From Paenibacillus luteus (GTDB lineage Bacteria > Bacillota > Bacilli > Paenibacillales > Paenibacillaceae), in NCBI RefSeq assembly GCF_006542765.1, contig NZ_SKCD01000055.1, positions 248,001 to 312,000 on the forward strand: a DNA stretch of 64,000 nucleotides. The letters are read 5' to 3'. The position numbers and the translations under genes were made by a program. Shown piece after piece: positions 8,823 through 17,744 of this stretch. Under the pieces are notes generated by a model. It worked only from the letters and a program-made list of their open reading frames with translations, searched no databases and was not told the DNA's origin. Within the stretch, counting starts at the first letter, position 1. Each line of letters starts with the position of its first letter.

Positions 8823-10302
8823 ATGATCGGTTCGCCCTAATGGCGTCTGTCGTGGAAGCTTCTACACAGCTAACGCCTTTTGGCTTGCGAAGCAGCAAGG
8901 CAAGCGGCAGCGCAGACAGTATAATGATTGCAGAAAATAAGAAAGCATCATTAATGCTTAACGTGTAAGCAGAGGGATAAGCCTCATCACTTTTCCCAAG
9001 CTGCTCTTGATGGACCGCCAGCCGGGCATAAAATAGCGACGTAAATAGGCCCAGCGCCATCGCGCTGAATATTTGCCGCAGCCAGTTGATGAGCGCCGAA
9101 GCGTGGCCGGAGAGCTCCTTCGGAATGGCCATCATGCCGGCGTTGGTCACAGGCGTCAGGGCTAGGCCGGTTCCCGTATTGCGGATCGCAATAATGATCA
9201 TAATGGCAAGCAGACTGGTGCTGACCTGCAGCCTACTGAACAAGTATGTCGTGGCAATAAGAATGGAGGTGCCAACGATGGCAAGCACAGCCGGTCCGAA
9301 TTTATGATAATACCGTCCGGAGAAGAAGGTGGCACAAGTTAAGCATGCAGCTCCCGGCAAAAACAACAGCCCGATATGAAATGAGCTGAGTCCGTGGATT
9401 TCCGATAGATACAGTGGTACAAAATAAATGCCTGAGTAGAGAGCAACGGAAAGGATTAGGGAAACAACTAAGCTGATTGTGAACGTGCGATTGCGGAACA
9501 AGCGCAGCTGCAGCAATGGCGTCTTCGTTCTGAGCTGATGAATAATGAACCAAACCGAGCTGCCGACCCCGACGATTAAGCACACCCAAAAAGCAGCAGA
9601 TTTCCAGCCCCAGGCATAGATATTTCCAAATAGAAGCAGCAGCGAAAGGCTGCCTGAAGCTGCAAGCGCAAGCCCGATGCGATCCAGTTTGGTTTCCTTA
9701 TTTACGGAATTGGATGGGAGAATTCGGCTGCCGATCACGAGCGCTAATATGCCGACAGGCACCGTTACGAGAAAGATCAAATGCCAGTCATAGCCTTGCA
9801 GCCAGCCGCTAACCGATGGGGCAAGCGCCGTGCCAAGAATCGTGGAGAACGACCATACACTAACGGCAAGAGGCTGCTTGTCAGCCGGAACGGTTCGGTA
9901 GATGAGTGCCAGTGAGACTGGCTGAATTAGCCCGCAGAATACCCCCTGCAAAATTCGAAAGGCGATTAGCGCGTAAATGTTCCAGGAGAAGGCACAAAGC
10001 ACCGAAGTAACCGTAATGCCAGCTAGGCAAAATAGAAAGACTTGTTTTCCTCCGAAACGATCCCCAGCATAGCCGCTGGCCGGGGCAATGACTCCGCAAG
10101 CGAGCGAAAACCCGGTTATAATCCACTGTACCTTTCCTAAATCTGTATGGAAAATGCCGATAAAGCCCGGCAGTGATACATTCAGTGAAACAACATGATA
10201 CATGCCTACGAATGAACCGAAGAAGAGTGTCGCTAAGGCAGGCCAAAACGATGGTTTGGCAATGAACGGCTTACTAAGCTTTTCGGTTAGTCCTGCTGAC
10301 AA
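8821..10302 (-). CDS. MFS exporter of the DHA2 (EmrB/QacA) type
   Basis: About 493 residues with ~14 predicted membrane segments, the count typical of DHA2 drug:H+ antiporters. Motif A-like GYAGDRFGGKQVF follows the second segment, and the RILQGVFCGLIQP stretch fits the family's motif B/C area. TTG at 10302 is the best start because AGGAG (10311-10315) lies 8 bp before it; the in-frame GTG at 10308 abuts that site. No regulator gene is adjacent. Substrate is unknown; efflux of drugs or metabolites is the family role. Confidence 0.8.
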   Translation of the reverse strand: MSAGLTEKLSKPFIAKPSFWPALATLFFGSFVGMYHVVSLNVSLPGFIGIFHTDLGKVQWIITGFSLACGVIAPASGYAGDRFGGKQVFLFCLAGITVTSVLCAFSWNIYALIAFRILQGVFCGLIQPVSLALIYRTVPADKQPLAVSVWSFSTILGTALAPSVSGWLQGYDWHLIFLVTVPVGILALVIGSRILPSNSVNKETKLDRIGLALAASGSLSLLLLFGNIYAWGWKSAAFWVCLIVGVGSSVWFIIHQLRTKTPLLQLRLFRNRTFTISLVVSLILSVALYSGIYFVPLYLSEIHGLSSFHIGLLFLPGAACLTCATFFSGRYYHKFGPAVLAIVGTSILIATTYLFSRLQVSTSLLAIMIIIAIRNTGTGLALTPVTNAGMMAIPKELSGHASALINWLRQIFSAMALGLFTSLFYARLAVHQEQLGKSDEAYPSAYTLSINDAFLFSAIIILSALPLALLLRKPKGVSCVEASTTDAIRANRS

Positions 10303-10583
10303 CCGCACACCTCCTGATTTTCACATTCGTTTAGGTTTGGGAATAAGGTATAGATATAAAACCAGTGTAACACATCGGAATAATTGCTTATTATTGAAAT
10401 ATTGTATAAAGCGATAGAACGATTTGTGGTTGAGCTCATTTTGGAGTTGAGAAAAAGCGAAGTATTCGTTCCTTCAGACAGCAACAGGCGCAAGCACAAA
10501 GAGGAGCTTCTTCATATAATGCAGGGTATAGACCCATTAAGGGAATGCGTCAAAAGAATCGCATATCGTGGGAGGGACTGCAG

Positions 10584-11495
10584 ATGGCTAGGTTTCAACA
10601 TGTCCACGAGCTTATTGGCAACACGCCGCTGGTCGAACTAAAAGGTTATGTGCTGCCGAATGGAGTAAAGCTTTATGCAAAGCTAGAATATAAAAATCCG
10701 GGAGGCAGTGTCAAAGATCGGCTGGGTGTAGAGCTTCTAAATGATGCGTTCGCCAGCGGTCAACTGCAGCCAGGAGGAATGGTCATTGAAGCAACGGCAG
10801 GAAATACGGGAATTGGGCTTGCGCTGGCGGCAATCGGACGAGGGATTTCGACAATATTTGTCGTACCAGAGAAGTTCAGTATAGAGAAGCAGCAGCTTAT
10901 GCGGGCGCTTGGTGCGCGAATTGTGAATACGCCATCAGAGCTGGGCATCCTTGGCGCCGTGACCAAGGCAGAGGAGCTTGTGCGAGAGATTCCGGGGGCG
11001 TATTCGCCAAGACAATTTACCAATCCCGTTAATCCACAAACCTATTATAAAACGCTTGGTCCTGAGCTATGGCAGGATTTGGATGGCCGAATAGACATTT
11101 TTGTTGCTGGAGCAGGCTCCGGCGGTACCTTTATGGGTACAGCGATTTATTTGAAGGAGCAGAATGCTCAATTAAAGACCGTCATTGTCGAGCCGGAGGG
11201 CTCCATTCTAGGCGGTGGTGCTTCTGGCCCGCATCGGACAGAAGGGATTGGCATCGAGAAGCTGGCTCCGTTCATGGACAGTACGTATTTCGATGCCATT
11301 CATACCATTAGTGATGAGGATGCTTTTGCGAGAGTGAAGGAACTGGCCCAACTGGAAGGTATGTTGACTGGCAGCTCCTCAGGCGCTGCGCTCCATGCGG
11401 CCTTGCTTGAGGCACAGATAGCTGCGCCGGGCAGCTGTATCGTTACGATTTTTCCAGATGGCAGCGAACGCTATTTGAGCAAACAGATCTATTAG
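10584..11495 (+). CDS. mccA: O-acetylserine-dependent cystathionine beta-synthase (MccA-like)
   Basis: 304 residues, fold-type II PLP enzyme. NPGGSVKDR carries the PLP lysine, TAGNTGIGLA binds the substrate carboxylate, and GAGSGGTFMG binds the phosphate. ELIGNTPLVEL is the family opening. VPEKFSIEKQ and the ending IFPDGSERYLSK match Bacillus MccA (YrhA) more closely than CysK as I remember them. It makes cystathionine from homocysteine and (O-acetyl)serine. ATG 10584 has GGGAGGG 7 bp upstream. It forms an operon with the next gene; together they convert homocysteine to cysteine. CysK is the main alternative, but the partner gene favours MccA. Confidence 0.85.
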   Translation: MARFQHVHELIGNTPLVELKGYVLPNGVKLYAKLEYKNPGGSVKDRLGVELLNDAFASGQLQPGGMVIEATAGNTGIGLALAAIGRGISTIFVVPEKFSIEKQQLMRALGARIVNTPSELGILGAVTKAEELVREIPGAYSPRQFTNPVNPQTYYKTLGPELWQDLDGRIDIFVAGAGSGGTFMGTAIYLKEQNAQLKTVIVEPEGSILGGGASGPHRTEGIGIEKLAPFMDSTYFDAIHTISDEDAFARVKELAQLEGMLTGSSSGAALHAALLEAQIAAPGSCIVTIFPDGSERYLSKQIY

Positions 11496-11502
11496 GGAGG
11501 CG

Positions 11503-12645
11503 TTGAAGCTGAGAAGGAAAACAAAGCTCATACATGGGGGAACGCCATTTGATCCGCATACGGGTGCGGTAAGTATTCCGATTTATCAGGTCAGCACCTA
11601 CAAGCAGGAGGAGATTGGCGTCCATAAGGGGTACGAGTATTCCCGCACCGGAAATCCGACGCGACATGCGCTTGAACAGTACATTGCCGATTTGGAGGAA
11701 GGGAGACGGGGATTTGCTTTCAGTTCTGGCATGGCGGCAATCCATGCCGTGTTTTCCTTGCTGAGCACGGGTGATCATATCATTTTGACCGATGATGTTT
11801 ATGGGGGGACGTACCGCATTGCAACCAAGGTACTAAATCGCCTCGGGATTGAAGCAACATTTGTGGATACGACCAAACAAGAAGAAATTGACAAGGCGCT
11901 GCAGCCCCATACGAAAGCGCTGTTTGTGGAAACGCCTACGAACCCGCTGCTTAAAGTAACGGATATCGCCAAAATAGCGGAATGGACGAAGTCAAAGCAG
12001 TTGTTGCTAATCGTGGATAATACGTTCAGCACCCCGTATTGGCAGACTCCGCTTGCGCTTGGGGCGGATATCGTGCTGCATTCGGCAACCAAATATATCG
12101 GTGGGCATAGCGATGTGGTTGCGGGCTTGGCTGTTGTCAATAACGAGGAGCTGGGCGAGGAGCTGCATTTTGTACAAAATGCAACGGGCGGCGTGCTTGG
12201 CCCTCAGGATTCGTGGCTGCTTATGCGGGGCTTGAAGACACTCGGTCTCCGTATGGAGGCTCACGAGGAAAATGCAAGGGCGATTGTCGCTCGCTTGTCA
12301 GACCTGCCTACGGTTCATGGCATTCATTATCCGGGACTGCCGAGCCACCCGCAGCATGAACTGGCTAAGCGGCAGGCACGCGGCTTTGGCGGCATCATAT
12401 CTTTTGATGTCGGCAGTGCAGAGCAAGCGGCCGCGGTCATCCAAAGGCTGCAATATTTTACTTTAGCCGAAAGTCTAGGTGCGGTGGAGAGCCTGATTTC
12501 AGTGCCCGCCCGCATGACCCATGCCTCGATTCCTCGTGAGAGACGTCAACAGTTGGGCATTACAGATGGACTCATCCGCATTTCCGTAGGAATAGAGGAT
12601 GCTGAGGATTTAGTGGAGGATTTGGAGCAAAGCTTGCAGGCTTAA
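11503..12645 (+). CDS. mccB: Cystathionine gamma-lyase / homocysteine gamma-lyase (MccB-like)
   Basis: About 380 residues, Cys/Met-metabolism PLP family. YEYSRTGNPTR and SSGMAAI lie near the N-terminus; HSATKYIGGHSD holds the PLP lysine; the C-terminus has AESLGAVESLISVPARMTHA. It cleaves cystathionine to cysteine, 2-oxobutyrate and ammonia. The start is unusual: no ATG is available. TTG 11503 is only 2 bp from GGGAGG (11495-11500), while CTG 11509 is 8 bp from it and may be the real start. The ribosome site overlaps the mccA stop, so the two genes are tightly coupled. Confidence 0.88.
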   Translation: MKLRRKTKLIHGGTPFDPHTGAVSIPIYQVSTYKQEEIGVHKGYEYSRTGNPTRHALEQYIADLEEGRRGFAFSSGMAAIHAVFSLLSTGDHIILTDDVYGGTYRIATKVLNRLGIEATFVDTTKQEEIDKALQPHTKALFVETPTNPLLKVTDIAKIAEWTKSKQLLLIVDNTFSTPYWQTPLALGADIVLHSATKYIGGHSDVVAGLAVVNNEELGEELHFVQNATGGVLGPQDSWLLMRGLKTLGLRMEAHEENARAIVARLSDLPTVHGIHYPGLPSHPQHELAKRQARGFGGIISFDVGSAEQAAAVIQRLQYFTLAESLGAVESLISVPARMTHASIPRERRQQLGITDGLIRISVGIEDAEDLVEDLEQSLQA

Positions 12646-12725
12646 TGGAGATAACCAGTAACTTCCTTTGTTAAGAAAGGGTTAATCCACTGGATGGAAG
12701 CAACTTATTCTGTCCTTTGTTCGTT

Positions 12726-12750
12726 AGGAGGATACACGTGGAATTCTAAC
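12726..12750 (+). other. Strong ribosome site on a three-codon reading frame
   Basis: AGGAGG is followed 6 bp later by GTG GAA TTC TAA, a three-codon frame ending just before the stalk-protein start. It may be a decoy or leader that sets translation of the next gene. Coordinates are good to about 1 bp. Confidence 0.35.
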
Positions 12751-12758
12751 AACAAAGG

Positions 12759-13898
12759 ATGGTAGATGAAATGGCTTTTAAACAATTATGGAATAGAAAT
12801 ATAGCAATAGCATCAGTAACGGCGGCAGTACTTCTTAGCTCGGTAGCCGCAGGGGGGACGGTTAACGGTGCTTCGGCAAACGCATCCGCACCTCTGCAAT
12901 TTCAAATCGGCAGCAACAAATCTGTAGATTATCGCGGCGAGCATACACTTGGAGCTGCACCTTATGTGGTTAACGGCATTACAATGGTTCCGGTAAGAGC
13001 TTTGGCGGATGGCTTGCAGGCGACGCTCGTGTGGGACGCTAAGACAAAAGGGATTCAATTAAGCCGGGATGGTCTTACGGTTCACTTGACACAGAACAGC
13101 GACGCGGTGACTGGCACCTATATCAAAAATGTGAAGCTGCCGGCGAAAACAGCCGTCGTGAAGGGCAGCACGTTCGTTCCAGCTAAGTTCGTGGCACAGC
13201 TGCTTGGGGCACAGACGATATGGGATGCGAAGCAGAAAAAAATCGTCATTCAGACGAGCGATGCTGCGCTTACGCTGAACTATTCCTTTGATCAAAGCGA
13301 AGAAGGCTGGAGCGGTGCATTCGCCGACCTGCCTGTGGACTATGATCCTTCTATATATAATCTCTTCTACGCGCGAGAGCTGCTTCCAACGGCAAATAAC
13401 AAAACAAACTACGGCCTTAAGCTGAGCGGAATGAATCGCAGCGACGATTTATTCATGTACGTGACGAAAAAAATAGACGGTTTGGAGCCGAATACGGAGT
13501 ATCAAGCTTCCTTGTCATTCAAGCTGTACACAGATCAATCGGGCGGCATGATGGGCGTTGGCGGAGCTCCTGGAGAAGCCGTCAGTATTAAAGCGGGCTT
13601 TGTGAACAAAGAGCCGAAGGCGATAGAGTCCACGGACGAGGGTCACGTGCATTATCGGATGAATCTCGACAAAGGCAATCAATCTACTGAAGGCAAGGAT
13701 ATGAAGATCGTGGGCAACATGGTACAGCCTGATGATACCCTTACTGGCTTCCAGCCGGTAGCGATGCAGCACGCTGCGACGTTGAAAACGAATGAAAAGG
13801 GCGAGCTTTATGTCATTGTTGGCAGCGACTCCGGTTATGAAGGGCTGACCACTCTCTACCTCGATGATATTAAGGTTAAGCTATTGCCGCAGGGCTAA
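12759..13898 (+). CDS. Secreted stalk-domain protein (copper amine oxidase N-terminal-like)
   Basis: 379 residues. A signal peptide (hydrophobic IAIASVTAAVLLSSVAAGG, cleavage near NGASA) is followed by one ~110-residue 'stalk' domain: VNGITMVPVRALADGL, a first hairpin, then VVKGSTFVPAKFVAQLLGA and WDAKQKKIVI. This domain is very common in Paenibacillus extracellular proteins. The remaining ~200 residues (LNYSFDQSEEGWSGAFADLP onward, ending YLDDIKVKLLP) look like a carbohydrate-binding jelly-roll. No catalytic residues are apparent. The start has no ideal ribosome site; the ATG 12 bp downstream (MAFKQLW) is equally possible. Confidence 0.7.
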   Translation: MVDEMAFKQLWNRNIAIASVTAAVLLSSVAAGGTVNGASANASAPLQFQIGSNKSVDYRGEHTLGAAPYVVNGITMVPVRALADGLQATLVWDAKTKGIQLSRDGLTVHLTQNSDAVTGTYIKNVKLPAKTAVVKGSTFVPAKFVAQLLGAQTIWDAKQKKIVIQTSDAALTLNYSFDQSEEGWSGAFADLPVDYDPSIYNLFYARELLPTANNKTNYGLKLSGMNRSDDLFMYVTKKIDGLEPNTEYQASLSFKLYTDQSGGMMGVGGAPGEAVSIKAGFVNKEPKAIESTDEGHVHYRMNLDKGNQSTEGKDMKIVGNMVQPDDTLTGFQPVAMQHAATLKTNEKGELYVIVGSDSGYEGLTTLYLDDIKVKLLPQG

Positions 13899-13908
13899 AT
13901 ATACACGT

Positions 13909-13955
13909 AAAGCGATTCTTTGACGGCTTCCATCCGTTAAGGAATCGCTTTTTCG
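13909..13955 (+). terminator. Terminator after the stalk-domain gene
   Basis: Stem AAAGCGATTC / GAATCGCTTT (13909-13918 with 13942-13951), extended by an inner GACGG/CCGTT helix, then TTTTTC. Confidence 0.85.
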
Positions 13956-14115
13956 TTTGCGCTAGAGAATGGCGGGAGTTTTTTAGAAGGAATGGAAAAA
14001 TAAAATTGCACAATATAAACGAATTTTAATAAAATTGGGAAGGATTGTGAGTGCTATAGCTAGAATATTGGTTAATGTCCAACAATATGGAAGCTAGCCG
14101 TCCTGGAAAGGTTAA

Positions 14116-15708
14116 TTGGTAAACAACATGATGAAAAACCATATAATTATTGAATCCCATAAAAAATGCGAACAGCAAGGCCTCAATCCGGATGGGCTCC
14201 CTATTTATACCGAACGCTTTTCTTCCGCTGAGCTTGAGGCGCGAAGACTTAAATATAAAGAAATCATTGAAGTTATCGGTTTTTTCGTTGATAAATTTTT
14301 ATCTTCTGTAGCGGGCGATCCTTTTTTTGTAGCCATCTCAGACGCAAAGGGCTATCTCCTCGAATTTAAAGGCGACAACTCCATTATTAGTCAGGTTAGA
14401 CAGCTTGGAATTGAAGAGGGCCTTCGCTTCTCTGAGGAAATTGGCACAAACGCTGTTGATTTATGCCTGCGCCATCACCAGCCTGTTCAGCTTATTGGAG
14501 ATGACCATTTTCATAAGGTATTGCATCAGCTTGCTTGTTATACAGCTCCGTTTCATATGGAAGACTCTGGTCAAGTGCTGGGTACCCTTTCGATTATGAC
14601 CGCTGCACAGTTCGCCCACCCTCATTTGCTTGCTCTGCTATGCACGATCGTCGATTCTATTGAGCGCGAGCTGCTGCTGCGCAAAAACAACACTCAGCTG
14701 CAAATTCTCAATCAGGTTCTAATGGATACCAATTACTATGGAATCGTCATTACGGATGCGCTAGGCACAATTGTAGAGATGAATGATAAAAGCACGGCTA
14801 TTCTAAAAACCATAGAAGAAAGCGGCAGCTGCTGCCTCGGACGCAGCGTGTTTGAAGTGAATAGGATCGGTCCTTACTTTGAGCAGGTGATTAAGGATAG
14901 GGAAACCTGCGTTGGCGTCGAGGTCGCGCTGATGAGCGGCATGGAGCCGCAATATTTTATGCTCGATGTTGTGCCTATTTATAATAACGAGCAGCAGCTA
15001 ACGAGGGTCGTTGGCAGCTTGCGGGATATTACGGAAATGAAGATCGCTGAGGAATTGCTGCGAAATACGGAAAAGCTTGGATTTGCGGGCCAAATCGCGG
15101 TCAGCATCGCTCATGAAATTCGGAATCCGATGACCACGGTAAAAGGCATGCTGCAGATGACGAGCAAAACGACCAATCCTCATTACTATAACCTAATGAT
15201 GTCTGAGCTTGAACGGATGAATGCGATCGTGGGCGAATTCCTCATTTTAGGAAGGCCCCAAGCGATTCAGTACAAAGAAGAGCAATGCCATCTTATTCTT
15301 GAAGAGGTATTGTCTGTGTTTGAACTGCAATTAGAGATGAACGGAATTAAGGTGCACTATGAATGTGGTGATAGAAAGAGCATTAGGTGCGATCGAGACC
15401 AAGTAAAGCAAGTGTTCTTGAACATTTTGAAAAACGCGATTGAGGCTTTGCCCTTTGGCGGAGAGATGAATATCTTGCTGGATGCCGTTGACGGGTATCA
15501 GCAAATTCGCTTTACCGATAATGGCGTAGGTATGACGGATGAAGTATTACAGCGAATTGGCCAGCCGTTTCACACGACAAGGCGGGACGGAAACGGGCTT
15601 GGGATGATGATTGTGGATAAAATCCTGTCCTCGCATAACGGTATGCTGTCGGTTTCGAGCGAATTAGGCATAGGCACGTCGGTGGAGGTCAGGTTTCCAT
15701 CGCTATAA
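14116..15708 (+). CDS. Soluble GAF-PAS sensor histidine kinase
   Basis: 530 residues with no membrane segment. A GAF-like domain (about 60-185; EEIGTNAVDLCL is like the sensory domain of AcoR/DhaR activators) is followed by a PAS domain (about 200-310, ending SLRDITEMK). The HisKA dimerisation helix has the phospho-acceptor in SIAHEIRNPMTTVKG (His about 333), and the HATPase_c domain has NILKNAIEA, DNGVGM and GNGLGM. It resembles Bacillus sporulation kinases (KinA-E group), which feed Spo0F. No response regulator is adjacent, which fits an orphan phosphorelay kinase. The start is probably TTG 14116 (GGAAAGG just upstream) or ATG 14128. Confidence 0.82.
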   Translation: MVNNMMKNHIIIESHKKCEQQGLNPDGLPIYTERFSSAELEARRLKYKEIIEVIGFFVDKFLSSVAGDPFFVAISDAKGYLLEFKGDNSIISQVRQLGIEEGLRFSEEIGTNAVDLCLRHHQPVQLIGDDHFHKVLHQLACYTAPFHMEDSGQVLGTLSIMTAAQFAHPHLLALLCTIVDSIERELLLRKNNTQLQILNQVLMDTNYYGIVITDALGTIVEMNDKSTAILKTIEESGSCCLGRSVFEVNRIGPYFEQVIKDRETCVGVEVALMSGMEPQYFMLDVVPIYNNEQQLTRVVGSLRDITEMKIAEELLRNTEKLGFAGQIAVSIAHEIRNPMTTVKGMLQMTSKTTNPHYYNLMMSELERMNAIVGEFLILGRPQAIQYKEEQCHLILEEVLSVFELQLEMNGIKVHYECGDRKSIRCDRDQVKQVFLNILKNAIEALPFGGEMNILLDAVDGYQQIRFTDNGVGMTDEVLQRIGQPFHTTRRDGNGLGMMIVDKILSSHNGMLSVSSELGIGTSVEVRFPSL

Positions 15709-15720
15709 TCCCTTTAAAGC

Positions 15721-15762
15721 GATCATTTGCGGCGAGCCGCCGCGGAATGATCAATTTTTTTT
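15721..15762 (+). terminator. Terminator after the GAF-PAS kinase
   Basis: Stem GATCATT-t-GCGGC / GCCGC-gg-AATGATC (15721-15752) followed by a run of eight T. Confidence 0.85.
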
Positions 15763-15766
15763 GTTG

Positions 15767-15807
15767 AAGGAGGAGGGCGTTTCGTAATCCTAAGCACCCT
15801 CCTCCTT
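15767..15807. terminator. Second hairpin between convergent genes
   Basis: A perfect 11-bp stem AAGGAGGAGGG / CCCTCCTCCTT with a 19-nt loop, followed by T-rich sequence on the plus strand. It lies between the kinase and the convergent coiled-coil gene, and may act as a back-up terminator. Confidence 0.6.
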
Positions 15808-15818
15808 TGTTTATTGCT

Positions 15819-16634
15819 TTATTTGAGCTGCGCATCCACTTTGGCGATAATGGCCGACGTTTGCTGCTCGTAGGTGAGAGTCTTCTGTTTATGCTCATTG
15901 ATTTGCTTGACGCTTGCCAACATTCTGGCGAGAGAGCTTAACGAAGCAGAGGAATCCATTTTTTTGACGGCTTGATTCAATAGGGATGTCTCGGTCGTAA
16001 ACTGCTTCTTAATGCTGCTGATCGAGCTTTTGGCAGCTTTGATCTTAACTTTAATCGGATCGATATCGCTGAGCGTGTCCCGCAGCTTTTTTATCGTTTT
16101 AGCCGTATTGGCCTTTGCTGTCTTAAGAGCAGCTTCCTTGCTGCGTATATCCAGCTTGGCGATCTGTACGGCTGCTTTGGCCGTTTCTACCTGAGGTTTA
16201 AGCGAATTGGCTAACGTTTTGTTCTTGTATGACTTAGCGATGCTAAGCTGCTGGTTTAACGAATCATAAAGAGTGAATAAAGGCTCGTATTTCTTCTTGG
16301 CCTGAACCACGGCCGCATCCAGCTTTTGCAGCTTCTCTGCGTCGATTTCTTTGATACGCTTGCGGGTAGCGAGCACGGCCTCCTCATTTTGATAATGAAG
16401 CTTGTCGATTTTGGTATCCCATTCGATCGTTTGCTTCTGTACCGCTTGCAGGTCCGCATAATGCGAGGTGAGCTTCGCGGCGGTCGATTTGTCAGCGGCG
16501 CCATTCATTTTGTCAAAAGCGGTCTTAGCGGTCGCGCTGAATTCGAAGGATGCTGCTGCAATTACGGCTGGGCTGATAAGCGCGAGAATGAGGGCTAGCC
16601 CGATTGCGGTTAACTTTGAACCTAATTTCATCAA
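15819..16634 (-). CDS. Secreted coiled-coil protein of unknown function
   Basis: 271 residues. A signal peptide (LTAIGLALILALISPAVIAAA) is followed by ~240 residues of almost pure alpha-helix rich in Lys, Ala, Glu and Gln, with heptad-like spacing and no cysteine or obvious catalytic motif. I recognise no named family. Its character is that of an extracytoplasmic structural or peptidoglycan-associated coiled coil. TAAGGAGG lies 8 bp before TTG 16634 and 11 bp before ATG 16631. It has its own promoter and a structured leader RNA (16654-16737), so its expression is likely controlled after initiation. Confidence 0.6.
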   Translation of the reverse strand: MMKLGSKLTAIGLALILALISPAVIAAASFEFSATAKTAFDKMNGAADKSTAAKLTSHYADLQAVQKQTIEWDTKIDKLHYQNEEAVLATRKRIKEIDAEKLQKLDAAVVQAKKKYEPLFTLYDSLNQQLSIAKSYKNKTLANSLKPQVETAKAAVQIAKLDIRSKEAALKTAKANTAKTIKKLRDTLSDIDPIKVKIKAAKSSISSIKKQFTTETSLLNQAVKKMDSSASLSSLARMLASVKQINEHKQKTLTYEQQTSAIIAKVDAQLK

Positions 16635-16653
16635 TAATAAAGCCTCCTTATGT

Positions 16654-16737
16654 GTACGGCGTTACAACGCAAAAAAAGCACCTGCAAGATAGGCGTCATA
16701 CGCCATCTCTTACGGGTGCTTCCATCGTAAGCCGTAC
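16654..16737 (-). promoter_or_regulatory. Structured 5' leader with an embedded terminator hairpin
   Basis: Read on the minus strand: an outer arm GTACGGCTTAC (16737-16727), then a long hairpin with base AGCACC/GGTGCT (16720 to 16677) and apex GGCGTATGACGCC, followed by seven T (16677-16671). The second outer arm GTAACGCCGTAC (16665-16654) pairs with the first apart from one bulge. The ribosome site follows 4 nt later. It looks like a transcription attenuator or riboswitch-type leader. I could not match it to a riboswitch class I know. It could alternatively serve as the terminator of the upstream AraC gene. Confidence 0.55.
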
Positions 16738-16756
16738 TTATTTAACTAATTCTACC

Positions 16757-16786
16757 AATATACAGGATGGCTTGGACAGTCGTCAA
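16757..16786 (-). promoter_or_regulatory. SigA-type promoter for the coiled-coil protein gene
   Basis: Minus strand TTGACG (16786-16781), 18-bp spacer, TATATT (16762-16757). It sits after the AraC stop and before the structured leader, giving a leader of about 115 nt. Confidence 0.6.
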
Positions 16787-16806
16787 GGGCGTATTGACCT
16801 AGATGC

Positions 16807-17604
16807 CTATGGCCGGGCATACTCTTCGGGCGTTTTGCCGATAATGGATTTGAAATCTTTAATAAAGTGGGATTGATCGTAATAACCAAGTTCCATAGCT
16901 AATTTAAGCAGATCGGTAGGGCTGCTGTTGTCCATTGCTTCAGCCGCGTTTTGCAGCCGGTAGAGCTTGATGACCCACTTGGGGCTAATGCCGACATATT
17001 GGCTGAACAAACGCTGCAGTTTTCTTTTGTTCAAATGGAACTCCCCGCATAGCTGCTCGACCGTGGTAAGCTCGCGGTCCTCTTGGATACGCACAATGAT
17101 TTGGTTGACCAAAGAGGCCGTCAAATCAACGGGCGGCAGATGCTGCAGCAGCAGCGCTTCGGTTAAAGCGATTCTATCTGTTGTATCGGGTTGGGCCGCA
17201 ATCTGCTCTATATAAGCGGTACTCGCCATTCCGAATACGCTCTTGAGCGACAAAGCTTGATCCGTAAGGTTGGAGAGCGGCGATTGGATATAAGGGTAGA
17301 AGCCGCCGGGCTGGAACTTTACGCCGAAGACCCGTCCTTTGCCTTCGATCTTCTGCGTATACATCCTGCTGGCTACGCCATATATGCCGCTTTTGTTGTG
17401 TTCCATAACCAGATTGACGCAGGGATTCGGTACGACATCCTGAAAGTATGGAAGCTCGTCTTCAAGGCTCCATGTGATCACCCAGTAGTGCTTAACAAAA
17501 GGGCGCAGCTGCTCCGATGGAGGGTAGCGGTCAAGCTGGAATTTCTTCTCTCCTTTGCGCAGCTGCAAAACGCCCATACTGCTCTTTTTATCCGTTGCTG
17601 GCAT
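16807..17604 (-). CDS. AraC family transcriptional regulator
   Basis: 265 residues. The N-terminal ~150 residues (RYPPSEQLRPFVKHYWVITW, GVKFQPGGFYPYI) are of the 'DUF6597' sensor type found in many AraC regulators. The C-terminal ~100 residues hold the two helix-turn-helix motifs (TVEQLCGEFHLNKRKLQRLF; LKLAMELGYYDQSHFIKDFK, ending GKTPEEYA). Ribosome site GGAGGG is 9 bp before ATG. It is divergent from the SRPBCC gene 140 bp away, which is its most likely target. The ligand is unknown. Confidence 0.85.
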   Translation of the reverse strand: MPATDKKSSMGVLQLRKGEKKFQLDRYPPSEQLRPFVKHYWVITWSLEDELPYFQDVVPNPCVNLVMEHNKSGIYGVASRMYTQKIEGKGRVFGVKFQPGGFYPYIQSPLSNLTDQALSLKSVFGMASTAYIEQIAAQPDTTDRIALTEALLLQHLPPVDLTASLVNQIIVRIQEDRELTTVEQLCGEFHLNKRKLQRLFSQYVGISPKWVIKLYRLQNAAEAMDNSSPTDLLKLAMELGYYDQSHFIKDFKSIIGKTPEEYARP

Positions 17605-17744
17605 TTATGAATCCCTCCATCATGGGTTGGTTTGTCGCGTTTTTACAATACCGGCGGCGCCGGGAACGGTATAATACATTTAGTTAGAAGCGCGTTGCTA
17701 CAGCAATAGCTAGACTATTTGAACGATGAGAAGGAGTGCAAGTC

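Noticed and set aside
10384..10641. 85-codon frame upstream of and overlapping mccA in another frame
   Set aside because: The TTG start has no ribosome site, the tail reads as out-of-frame mccA, and no family is recognised.
16654..16737. c-di-GMP, fluoride, THF or TPP riboswitch
   Set aside because: The conserved cores of these classes, as I remember them, are absent; only a generic hairpin-plus-outer-stem is seen.
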